Shown here: positions 34,401-46,200 of the stretch, in pieces
Layout of the letters: each line of letters starts with the position of its first letter
How positions within the stretch are numbered: position 1 is the first letter of the stretch
Origin: Siphonodentalium dalli
Taxonomy: Eukaryota; Mollusca; Scaphopoda; Gadilida; Siphonodentaliidae
Reading direction: 5' to 3'
Length of the DNA: 64,000 nt
Assembly: GCA_032622095.1 (NCBI GenBank)
Contig: CP136062.1
Coordinates: 141,192,351 to 141,256,350 of the forward strand
Position numbers and translations under genes: made by a program
The notes under the pieces: model-generated
What the model saw: only the letters and a program-made list of their open reading frames with translations
What the model was told of the DNA's origin: nothing
Databases searched by the model: none

Positions 34401-36270
34401 CAGAAATATGTCATATTTATAATATATGCGTCTGTATCTGTGTTGGTTCGGTGTAGAAGCCGTATTTTAGAGTTATATTGGGATACCGGTACTGGCGGGT
34501 ACATATCCTCTGCTGGAAACAGGTGTCCCCAAATTATATCTGGATTCTTCCCTGGTGGACACCCCCCAAACAGATATCCTCTAGCCACGTCCCTGATCAG
34601 AAACCTTAGATCAAGGTATGATATCTGGGGTATTTGATTCACAGTTGTTGGAAGATTTGATCAAAATCCGCTGATAAATACACATACCATTACTTTAATA
34701 ATAATATTATTATCATTGATGTAATGGTGTGTGTATTTATCATTGGATTTTGATAATAATTTCCAACAACTGTGATCTGATTGCACTATTTTGAAAACAT
34801 GGGAATAGAAATGGTTGTATAAAAACCTAGTGAATAAAATACTTCTTTGATTCATAGAAATAAAGGGTAAAAGTGGCAATCTTAACAATAATAGCCTATC
34901 CATCACCCCACCCCACACAATTTTGAACTCTCATTTATACATCACTGCATCATATATTCCACATCACTGTCCATTTTCCACCCACCACCAAAATAAAATT
35001 AATTAAATTAAATAAATAAAAAAATATTATTTCTATTTGGTATTTAACTATTTAAAATAAAGAATACCTGTAGCTGTTGAATACATTGAAGAATTTAATG
35101 GATGCCCCCCCCCCCCCTCCCCAAAAATAAAAAAAAAACAATATCCAAGCACTCAACAGAGCTCGCTGGGTAAACAATCACACGTGTTTTTTTGTTTATT
35201 ACCATGTTTACATCGACGTCGGTGGGGAGGAGTTTGGAACAGCCTGTTCAACAGCCAACACTATTAAATGCACTGCGTCACAACTAGGTCACATTATTGC
35301 ATCAGAGATATAACTATTTATTTCAATTAAAAGAACTTGGTTGACGCACGATATTATTTAATTAGCAAAATCAACTTAAAATTTATTTGGAAGTTGTCAA
35401 AAGTTTGAGACCGCTACTTCGACCTGCTACCGAGTCACTGTCTGTACACTCCAGAGTAATCGGCCAAAGGTCACCGAGGTCATTTGCTTGCTTGAGTGAC
35501 AAAACAAATATTTAAACCTCGGAATCTTTTTCTTTTCGTAATTTGAGATGACTAGTTATGACTCGGGGAAACGCGTATGCATTGACACATTTATCACTCA
35601 AACTGGCATTTAGTTTGACGTCGCATACTCAATGATCTATATAACGGCGTCGGGTAACAGGCATATTACTGGAACAGCGTAATTTTAAACAGCGAATGAG
35701 GGAGGCGCATTTTGATAGGTGTATTTGGGGTTGCTCCGACTGGCCGATGCCAATAACAGCCAATCAGATATAGTTTTACTCCAGTGATGGATACCCCCTC
35801 TTGTTATTGCTGAGTGAGAATCGTGGAAAATCCGAAAATGCTGTCAAAACGGCGACTTGGATGTATTTTAATTTTTTTTAAAGCTATTTATAGTAGACGG
35901 TTGCACGATTCTCACACAGTTTTAGAAAGGTCTGAATATGATCTTTCTAGTGCACCTACCTGCATGTGATGGCATATAATATCCGCCAGTCGGAGGTCCT
36001 TCAAAAACACGTGTTAAAATGTCACAAACATTTTTTACGTGCGAAACACATCGAAAATCGGAAACTTTGACGTCATGAATAAAATATTTATAAACGTAAG
36101 ACCCAGATAATATTTATAACGTCGGCAGAGTAAGATTAAGTTCCATTAGTGTGCCGATTGCCATCTCGTTTGAGTGTTTTGTTAGGAAGATATGATTGAT
36201 TAAAAACAGTTAACTTTTGTCTTTTTTTACCCAAATCTTAAAAATTACGTCGTGACGTTGAACATCCCTA
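31492..36270. mobile_element. 4.8-kb TIR element, hAT-like ends
   Basis: The ends are TAGGGATGTTCA (31492) and TGAACATCCCTA (36270), flanked by exact 7-bp direct repeats CTAGTAC at 31485-31491 and 36271-36277. TAGGG/CAGGG-type ends are common in hAT elements, though those normally duplicate 8 bp. The length would suit an autonomous element, but I recognise no transposase. The interior includes a nested dispersed repeat (32915-34215) and a GC-richer zone with CCAAT motifs near 35700-35770. The flanks share the phrase GTGATAAAGTTAC. Confidence 0.6.
32915..34215 (+). repeat. 'AGTTGGAAATTTCC' repeat, copy 3 (nested)
   Basis: Same order of blocks as 1205-2110: CAGTTGGAAATTTTCCAACC, the CACACCGGGCC-AACCATGG-GGCCCGGTGTG hairpin (33387-33419), G-runs and AAGGTGGACACC. 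The last ~300 bp are tandemly duplicated (33610-33960 and 33980-34215). It lies inside the 31492-36270 element. Confidence 0.8.
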
Positions 36271-36277
36271 CTAGTAC

Positions 36278-38874
36278 CCAGGTTGGACTCGGAGAGAATT
36301 GTGATAAAGTTACCCAGGTTACTCTTGAGTGCCTAATAAACATACATGTACGATTATTAAAATCGAGGTAAAATTCCCACCTGTACGATCGTTATTTGGT
36401 CCTGTACGTTTAATAAATTAACCAAAAGAAATAATTCACCAATCTTAAATTGTGTTATTCATAGATAAATGAACTCTGATTGTTGACAGTGACAGCACAT
36501 TGTAGATTCACAGACCTGGCTATGCATCGAAACTATTTCTGTCCCATGGCATCAGTAAACCAGTCAGATGGTGCGTTTTGTTGGGATATNNNNNNNNNNN
36601 NNNNNNNNNNNNNNNNNNNNNNNNNNNNNNNNNNNNNNNNNNNNNNNNNNNNNNNNNNNNNNNNNNNNNNNNNNNNNNNNNNNNNNNNNTGTCCAAATTT
36701 ATCTTGGAGCTGAAAACACAAAATTGAAGCATGGAACTTATTCTCACCATGCATCGAGCATTTCATCACTTTATGGAGTTTTATTGATCAAACTGTTGAC
36801 AATTGGTTGAAACTGGGTTCATCAAGCACTTGGTGGACCCTGAGTTGTCAGAAGAAAAACAATTAATAACAAAATTTCCCTCCAAACAAACCTACCGTAC
36901 CAATGTGGTTTACTCAATATTTGCCCGCAGCGGGGAGTATAGGATGACCAGCATGAGCATGAGACAGGAAACAGATGTATTTTGTTTTGGCATTAGGCCA
37001 AAAAAAAAAACATGTCTGTTTCCGATAACATGGGGAAAATTTTCCAGGTAGGCAGGCAGGGTTTTTTTTTTTTTTAGACTTTTTTTTTTTTTTTTAACCG
37101 GCCATTTGAAAGTGATAAAATAGTGTAGTACACCCTTTTAACATGTATTATAAAATTGGCATGCTTTTATACATGCTAACTGGTAATATATTATGCAGCT
37201 TGCTGGACTATTATGTCATGTATTAGGTGTTAAAGATATTTTCTAGCTCTAGTATGTGCTCCAGTGGGAAAATTCAATGTATTAGGCTATGGCCATGGGT
37301 TTAGAGTTATTCCTCTTACATACATGTAGTCCATGCATCTACCAGCCCACAATGCAACAGTAGCATCTGATACCTTTATTTACAAATTACATGTGACCAG
37401 AACAATGTTACTGACTGTTCTTGGATATGCAGGAATAAACATGTTTTGTTCCAATCTTCCCCTGAATATCTCAGGTGTAGATTGGGCCTGAGGTCACACA
37501 TTTTATGCCATTCTATTCATCACCACCGACGCAATTTTACAGGTGTTGGTGTTGACAGAGATCGTTTTATGGAATAAATACTTGCCATTAATTCAATAAA
37601 ATCTATTGTATTTTCATCCCCTCTTATTTCTCTTCATAGATGATCATTATTTTTCAGTGACAACTTGTCCATATTACCAAATCACTAACTAGTATTGTGG
37701 TTTAAAGTCACCTATTTCCGACTTATTTTGTTTCAATCCCGGAAAGTTTTAAATAGCAGAATTGATTACCTGCCAACTTTCAGTGTAATTAACAGCAAGT
37801 TATCAAATAATTCTTACATTCAGTACATGTATGCACATCAGATGATCAGAAATGTGTGTTTAATACTTTCATACAGTGCGAGTTGTTTCTTCAGTGGTAT
37901 CTGCTGCTTGGTCGGAAAACATCAAAGAGAGTCTGTCGTAAATAGTTACACAGAGTTTATTCACGTGACCCACTGATGCGTTTGGTTGGTGACACAGTGA
38001 CCCAGTTGTTGTGTCATTCATAACAGACAGTTGTTTATTTAAAGTGGGTTAAAATCGGGTTTATGTGAATATTCACGGATGCCAATGCATTTTAATCTTT
38101 GATGACGATTTCGTCTTGTCAATGGTGATGGTGATTTCGGCTTTTGATGACGCTAATTTCCAGGACTGATAACGTAATACGGACTGTCATTTTCCCGCCA
38201 AAAACGCACATGCTTTTCACTGTTTAATTTTGTCGCGAACAGATGGTCTTTCAGGCAAGTTTTGCCCCCAATTAGGCGAAGGAAGTTAAGGGAGCTACCG
38301 GTATAATTAATACATTGTACTTTTTAAAATACACAGCAGTGTACACAGCCCACAAAAGACGGGGGGGATTTCCGTAGTGACTCGTCAGGGTAAAGTTTGA
38401 TTTACGCGACGGTATTCACTGCGTAGCATGGCCGACCTAGTTGTCTTATTTTTATCAAGAATTCGCGATCGCGCACATGGCCTACACATGCGTCAGGTGT
38501 GTATGCGATTGGTGGTTAGTTCTGCTGTTGGTATTGGGAAAACCATAGACATTAACTCAGACAGATAGGTTAATTACTATGGACTTCGTAAAAAATAAAA
38601 AAATAAATTGAGGCCGGCAAGAAAATCTCAGCCAGGCCGGGTACCGGAAACAGAGACGTTTTTTTTTTTGGCCTTACCGTCGAACATTCATCTATTGGAT
38701 TTATTAGTTTAGGTGCTTTAAAGCAAGGAATGATCACACCATCATCGCAGTCATGTAAAATGACCAATTTTGCTAATTTGTGTTAAAGTTTAAAATTACA
38801 GATTGAATGACAGCATCACAGCATGCTATAAGAGCAAATTTGATTGACTATGATCAGGCCTTGAAATACCGGTA
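36278..38874. other. Upstream of SS18 exon 2, unassigned, contains the gap
   Basis: No exon recognised. A short repeat containing 'TGTTTCCG' and a run of A/T beside GGCC appears at 36985-37080 and inverted at 38610-38690. A CpG-richer zone at 38160-38480 contains TTTCCCGCC (E2F-like). It could be regulatory, but I cannot place a transcription start. The SS18 first exon may be here or within the gap. Confidence 0.4.
36590..36689. other. Assembly gap (100 N)
   Basis: Exactly 100 N, the conventional placeholder for a gap of unknown size. True missing length cannot be told. Confidence 0.99.
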
Positions 38875-39245
38875 GTGTGTCTGACATTTGCAGAATGAGG
38901 TCCCCAAAGGGTGAATATAGTTATGCTACCATGCCAGCAGGCTAGCCTCATCAAATTCACCCTCTGATGATCTCATTCTGCTTAGGCTTCATCTTCTGTG
39001 AAGTATCTATGGTCTTAAATTAACATTGAGTTACTTTTTCCCTTCTGTTAAGTTTCTATGTCCCCTAATTTGCAGAAGATAAAATTCAGTAACAAGATGA
39101 CTAATGGGTGAACATCACCAATTTCAACTGGGGAACTTCAATCTGATCTTAGGTCTCCCACACCAGTTGAGGCCTTAGCAGAATGTTTCCAGAGGGTGAA
39201 TTTGGTGAAGCTAGCCCACCATGTGGGCAAATGTCTCACACAATA
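38875..39245. mobile_element. GTGTGTCTGACA MITE, copy 1 (decayed right end)
   Basis: The left end GTGTGTCTGACATTTGCAGA matches the intact copy at 45626-46042, as do inner blocks (AGGCTAGC, TTCTATGTCCCCTAATTTGC, CTTCAATCTG). The right end is shortened. TA precedes the left end. Confidence 0.7.
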
Positions 39246-39868
39246 TATGAAGGCTTGACTGATGATAGGATTTTAAGTGACAGTAACACTTCAATTTTTT
39301 TAAGTGGCAGCAACCACTCCCATTGAGAACTGAGATGTTTAGAGACGAGAGGCAAAACACATCTTTGACTTTGCCTGAATTTTTGCGTGCATTTAACAAA
39401 GGGAGATTTGACATTGTCAATTTTTTCATAACAATGTCATAACTATGTTTTCTCCATGATGTCTTAACAATGTTTCCTTGAAACTATCTCTTAGCATTGG
39501 CCAATAATTCTGTTTGCATAAACATCCAAGATCCACTTGAATTTATGACTAGAATGTTCACAGACTTTGTTTGGGTCTGTCAATCTGTCTGTCTAACCAT
39601 CTTTTCATCTGGGCAGTTATCACATCTATGGGTTATTGCATTTCAATATACTTTGTTGTAATACTGCCACCAGGAATGCTTTCAAAGGAGTGTCCAATGT
39701 CATTATCATAGCTTCCATTCTAAATTTATCTTTGTGTGTTTTACATGTATGTCTTTGTATGTTATTCAGTTGAGTGCCGGTGGGGTATGGCACACATATG
39801 TATTGCACCTTTGGTTTTATCTTTTTTAATTGCAGCTTAACTAAGAAAGTTTGAAATATAACTATTAA

Positions 39869-40123
39869 CCCTTTCAAAACTAAATGGATTCTCCAATCAG
39901 TTATAAAAGTGCACATTGGGATGACCTATTATTCATTCGGAGGGGTGTTCAGGATAAATTAGCAGACAGTCAGACGAAGATATATGGTAATACAAGCGCT
40001 GAAGGATTGGTGAGAAATGTTCAGATAATAAGTTCAACAAATGACCTACATGTACTTATTATCTGAACATTTCCTAAGGGATACATGTAACTACTCATCA
40101 ATGAGGGCTTAGTATAGAAAGGG
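39869..40123. mobile_element. TTAA-target MITE, copy 1, just before SS18 exon 2
   Basis: CCCTTTC at the left and GAAAGGG at the right are each flanked by TTAA (39865-39868 and 40124-40127), the target of piggyBac- and Kolobok-type transposons. Inner inverted phrases include GTTCAGATAATAAGT and ACTTATTATCTGAAC. It ends 69 bp before exon 2. A decayed relative lies at 43862-44003. Confidence 0.65.
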
Positions 40124-40192
40124 TTAAACAACCTTCTCATATTTTCAGACCTGTATATCGTGAATTAAATTTAAACTGTATTGTTTCTGCAG

Positions 40193-40269
40193 ATGCTTGA
40201 CGAGAACAATCAGTTAATCCAGACAGTTCTGGAATATCAAAGTAAAGGCAAGACTCAAGAATGTGCACA
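40193..40269 (+). CDS. SS18: SS18 exon 2 (SNH domain, first half)
   Basis: Acceptor TTGTTTCTGCAG, donor GTAAGT. 77 nt, phase 0 in and phase 2 out. It encodes MLDENNQLIQTVLEYQSKGK TQECA plus part of Q. The leading ATG is an internal methionine in homologues (they read ...IQKMLD), so translation most likely starts in an upstream exon rather than here. Confidence 0.92.
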
Positions 40270-43200
40270 GTAAGTTTGTACAGTTTTCTTATCTGAAAAA
40301 GGAAAAGTGTGCCAGATTATGAAGTATCAGATAACAAGACTAACATGAATAATACAATAACTTAGTCTCTCTATTCAAAGAGAAAGCTTGAGTGGATATC
40401 ACCTACCGGTATATGGTATAATTGAAATGGCATTGCATGGCCATTTTGAAAACGAAAAGCAAACAAGAGGAACCCCAATGTAGATGATAAAAATCCATAA
40501 TTATGTTTTGATGCAGAAATCGCGATGCCTGCGTCGCCTGATGATATGATTTATTCTCTGATCCAATGATTATATACATAAATGGATATTGAGAAATTTA
40601 AAATGGAGAGTCTAGAGTATACAGAAGATAGATAGATTGATACATGGAATATGCATGTATGTATAAATATACATCCAACTCTCCAGTTGACATACAGCCT
40701 GTTAGATCAATCTGACTGGGTATAAATGCTTATAGTGACTTGTGCAAAAATCTCCATTGTGTTCATGATCAGCAGAATTATCATTTTCTACAACTACCAT
40801 CCTCGTCGATCACCACTACCACTACTACTACTCTCATCATCTCAATCATCAATGTCATCATCAGTGATCATATATACAATACAACAGCAATGCTCACATC
40901 ACCATCTGCATGAAATCTCTCCTAAGTGTTTATGCCTTGGAAAAAGAGTTTCATAGAGGCTTTCGTGTTGTTCACTTCATTCATTCTGTTATTACTTCAT
41001 TTCGTTCCGTATTACCTGGTTTCATATTCCATGAAATCGGAACAACCCAATCCGGCAGTTTTCATTTTGGTGAGGAAAAAATTTATTTTGCATGGTCAAT
41101 ACAACAAGAAGGAAACAGAATGTCTCTTGTATCAGGAACTAATTACCGTCATTCCAAAACAATTATCTTCTGGATATCCTTGTTGAAACATGTATCGTTT
41201 GTATACGTGTACTGTAGTCTATATACAGGGTTTCCGCCAGGGGGAAATTAATGAGTCCGTATTGGGGAAACACATAACGCGACGGGACGACCATGGTTCG
41301 TCCTGTTGGGCGAAAATTTTGTCTTTTGACACTGAAAAGTAGCAATTTCCTTGCACCTAAGAGTCCCACAAAGAAACACAAAGCTATGTATATATTACGC
41401 AAGTCAATCATTTCCATGGGTGCTTTAATTCTCTGTTAATGGTGTTCAGATAATCAATCAATTAGTTACGCACGTAAGACTGCCGTCTGATTGAAGAATA
41501 TATATTAATGAACAAGCTATGAGTTAGTGTTTACAAATTTATACAATAAGATTCCGACAGGTATAATGAATCTAAACACTACAAAGCATCTATGCATTGG
41601 CCAATAATAGATAGCAAGGAGAATTGAATAAAGTATTTCCTAGAATTTCAAGCAGCTTCTGTGAAAATTGAACTGACAGCTATTGTATATACGCTGTCAA
41701 TCGTAAAACGGTTTGTGCGCTGTGACGTCATACTGCAGGGTTTGGCTGCAGGAGATATTTATAGCGGTGGAATACGAATGATAGCGACATCTTTCACTCG
41801 GAATGCGTAGCTTGTTCAATAGTCCCTATTGGTCCATAAACTGACGACCGCAATTGCTTATTATGCGTATATTGCCATGCATAGTCAACAAAATCCCAAA
41901 GTGATTTATTTCACAATAATACGGAACCTGTCCCGAAATCAGTCTTTATAGTGGGAATTCATAGTGACAAGTTAACAACACTATTCATTTGATCCATATT
42001 ACATCCGTCCTGTAAAAGCCAGCTTTGGTCACTAGGACGTAACAACTACAGATACAGATGGAGGATAAAGACAAACACATACCCCCTCCCCAATATGGAG
42101 ATAAAGTCAAAGTACGGTAAATAATAGTTGCGTTGTCCCGCCTACATGGGTCCCCAAGCACAATCAACGACGGACATGTTCACATTTCCCACCAAAATTA
42201 TATTTTATAACACGCTGGCTAAAACTCTGTTCTGTACCTCATGGACTCTGCAGAGGGACCCATTAATTAAGTACCGTATGATAGCACAGGATCTCGGAGA
42301 AGGAGTAGTTTCATCCATGAACATCCCGTGCATAAAAATGTCCCGACTAAGAAATTCGGCTGTCTTTGATCAAATTATGTAATCGTAGGATATCACGGGA
42401 TTTTCGAGCATGAGTAGTTTCATCCCGTGCACAAAAATATGCGTACTCAACAGTCCGGCATTCTTTGGTGTTACCGCAACATGTATTACGCTGTATCTAA
42501 CGTCGCTATTTGACCCGCATTTCACCAGTATTCTGTTTAACCAGTATTCTGTTTAACCCCCGAACTCCTGTTGCAACCGAATTTTTTTTACGACGTATTG
42601 TGACAGACATTTGGTATATGTATGAACCAAACAGATAATCTGCGAGGGGAATGAGGCCGTCATACGGACGCTGAGCCGTACTAACGGAAACCCTGCTATA
42701 TACCTATATACATGTAGTAGATGTTAAAATAAACAAAAAATGTTTCTGTCATCGCTAAGTCTAAGACTGTTGCATTTTGTCCATAAAATATTTTTTACCT
42801 TCATATATGTCGAGGAAAAAAGGTAAATAAAAAAACTAAATGGATTATTTTTATTTTGTTCACAAAATAAAACTTTTTGGGTTGGTTGGGTCCGCTAACC
42901 AAGTTATTAAAGAAAATACCTTAACCCTTTCATGGCAGGAGCAGCGCTGGAGCAGCATTAAATATCCTATGGCAGTGAATTCTCTTATATATGCGAGTCT
43001 CCCATAGAGAGCCTCACATATATAAGAGAATGCACTGGATTATCAGGTAAAGGTAAATATTGTTAGGCCACTGTATTCTCTTATATAAGCGAGGCTTCCT
43101 ATGGGAGACTCGCATACATAAGAGAATACATTGGCACAGGGTTTTCACAAAATTTCAGGAAGCTCCAGTCATGGAAGGGTTAATAAGCATCAATTGGTAA

Positions 43201-46200
43201 AATTAGTTTATTTTTGTTTTCAGATATCAGCAGGTTCTGCACAAGAATTTAGTTTATTTGGCAACGATAGCAGATTCGAATCAGAGCCAGCAGTCATTAC
43301 TACCTGTAAGTCTGTTATTCAGGGACTGATTATTTGAGGAAGTACCATTGTCTTAGTTCTAGTTATAAAAGTATATTGTTACTAGTAGTGATATTTTCTT
43401 GCATTTTATTTGTTAATATTTATCAAAATGTTTGCAAAAATGAAATTTAAAATTAAATGATCATCTTTCTGACCCACAGAGACAACTACACTGCTGCATG
43501 CAACTGACTTTAATATGAATGCAGAAATGGTGTTTTCTGTATCGAACTTGAAAGCCTTGATTTCAAAAGTGTCATAAACTATGAATGTTCCTCACTTGCA
43601 ATAACAATCATTTCAGGCATTAGGTCAACAGTCAAGTAACCCTCATGGACAAATGAATCCACAAATGCGACCTGGTGCCCAGATGCCAAACCAAATGCCA
43701 CCAGGTAAATTTAAAGTTAGATATCTCAAACATGTAAACAATCAATTTCATAAAATTTATCCCTCAATTTTAGTGCGTAAAACAAAAATAGATTAAAAAT
43801 TATTTATAGTGGCAGTATTTTTGGTTGACTCATAATTGTTATTTTATACCTTCCTTATACAGAATGGATTCTCCCATTCAATTATAAAAATATACATTGG
43901 AATAGACTATTATTCATCTGAATGGGTGTTCAGGAAACAACTTATTATCTGAATATTTTATAAGGGAACACCTTGTCAATGAGTATTTAGTAAATAAAGG
44001 GTTATAGCACAAATTCAATTTAAAAAAGTGCAGATAAGATAGACTGAGACATATTTTACTTTTATCATAGTGAATATATAAACTGATATCAAAGCAAGTA
44101 CCTGTTCCCGGACAGTTTGCCTACTTAATGAATGGGACATTCAACTAATATTACCGAAAATTCCAACCACGCCGATCATACCATCTCCAAAGAACTATTA
44201 CAATTGTAAATAAATACTCCTAAATCTTGGACAATTTATCACCAATTATCTAATGGCAAACCTTCCGCTGATGAGAGTAGCTCCATATTATTCTTATATG
44301 AGAATAACTTTGAGAGATGCCAATCTGGAATGTTCCACATCACTGTATTTACACTCATACTTGCGTTCACTCTGGAACTTAAATGAAGGACGTTGGTTGG
44401 TTGAAATCATGTCATGTGATGTCACTTGTAGGCCCTTACTTGTTTCCATATTCTATGAAAGCAACTTGCAGCGCGCTACCCGAATAACATCTGAAATGGG
44501 CACTGAACGCTCTTTTAATCTGCCTGTTGAGTGTAAATATAAGAAATGGATGTTGACTTTCTTGCATCCTATGGGTGGATGCAAGTTGATCTGATATCTT
44601 ATATATCTTATGTTGAATGCTCTCATATTCCTCACAAAATGTGTTAGAGGGTGTGTTGGTATGGCATGAGTGCTAGCACGAAGGATAGAATGAGAGGCAA
44701 GTGCCATATCAACAAAACCATTAACACACATTTCGTTCTGTGTTTATTACATGTCACCCATCCTAGAAACTATGAATTAAAAAAACAGACTTACACACTG
44801 ACTAACAAGGTTTATGCAGGCACTTACAGGGCTTTTTAGTTCACCCGAGACGAAGTCTCCAGTGGAGCTATAGTCATCACTCCTCGTCCGTCGTCCGTCC
44901 ATCCAATCGTCCGTCAACAATTCTTTGAACATCTTCTAAAGTTCCATTGGACCGAATTGGTTCATATTTGGTGTGGATGTTCCCTAGGTGAATCTCATTC
45001 AGATTTGTTCAAATGAAGTCACTGGGTCAAATAGTTGCGAAGCCAGGGCCATAACTGTAATTCTTACGACTTCTTCTCAAATTTCATTGGGGCGAATGGG
45101 TTCATATTTGGTACAAAGGGTCCTTGGGGGACTGTTATTCAGATTTGTTCAAATGAGGTCACTGGATCAAATGTGGGCGGAGCCAGTGACATAACTAACA
45201 AAAAAAAAAAAATTTAATTCAGATTTTTGGAATTTTCACCTTACTCAATTTAACAAACAAATTTTTTTTTAATCATTTTATAAAATTTGAAAAAAGTGAC
45301 ACCATTATAACATCTGCAGAGTTATGAAACTTTAATCTACTGAAATTACAGAAATATTCCATTACCCATCCCCCCTCCCACATGGCCCAGACCCGCCCCA
45401 CCCCACCCCCACCCTGCAGTGGCCTGCTCCCTACCAACGTCCCTGCCAATGGATAACATCTCCAGCTTATAACTTTAATAACTGTTCTATTAAAGTTGCA
45501 GATATATCTTTGTGGATAGATGGAGAGAGACACAGGTCATTAATCTAGATCAGAATAATATGTCATCTAGCAACTTGTGTAAACATTGTAACTGCTAGCA
45601 ATTTTAAACAAACTCCCTGAATTTAGTGTGTCTGACATTTGCAGAATGAGGTTCCCAGAGGGTGAATTTAGTGCTGATATCCTGTACAGCAGGCTAGCAT
45701 CACCAAATACACCCTCCATGGACCTAATTCTGCTTATGCATCATGTTCTTGGAAGTATCTTAAGTATCAAATTGAAATTTTGTTTTAGTTAATTTTTGAC
45801 TTGTTCCCTTCTGTTCAGTTTCTATGTCCCCCTAATTTGCAGAGTATAAAATGCATAGTTGATGTGCTCAATGGGTGTGCATTACAAACTTCAACTGTAG
45901 AACTTCAATCTGTTCCTAGGTGTCCCATGGCTGGTGAGGCCTAATCAGACTGAGGATGAATCTGGTGATGCTAGCCCGCCTTGCAGAATATTGTCATTAA
46001 AGTCACCTTCTGGGGACCTCATTCTGCAAATGTCAGACACACTATATTCAGACTTGACTGGCATATTATTTTCTTAACCACCGCTTATCCAGATGAAATC
46101 ATACCCTGATTTTTCAAAGAAACATTGGAGGGGGGGGGTATATTGGATTGAATTTGTCTTCTGTCTGTCAGACGGTCCTTCCATCCGTCTGTCTGTTGGG

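Noticed and set aside
37009-37045. ATG followed by TCTGTTTCC and a GTAGGC donor, considered as the first SS18 exon (begins Met-Ser-Val)
   Set aside because: Only the first three residues match; the stretch is a repeat also found inverted at 38610-38690.
38244-38280. Frame MVFQASFAPN considered as a start of SS18
   Set aside because: It ends in a stop after ten codons and lacks the basic RGK...IQK part of the family.
44253-44594. 113-codon plus-strand frame in SS18 intron 4
   Set aside because: No recognisable family, no good splice context, and length compatible with chance.
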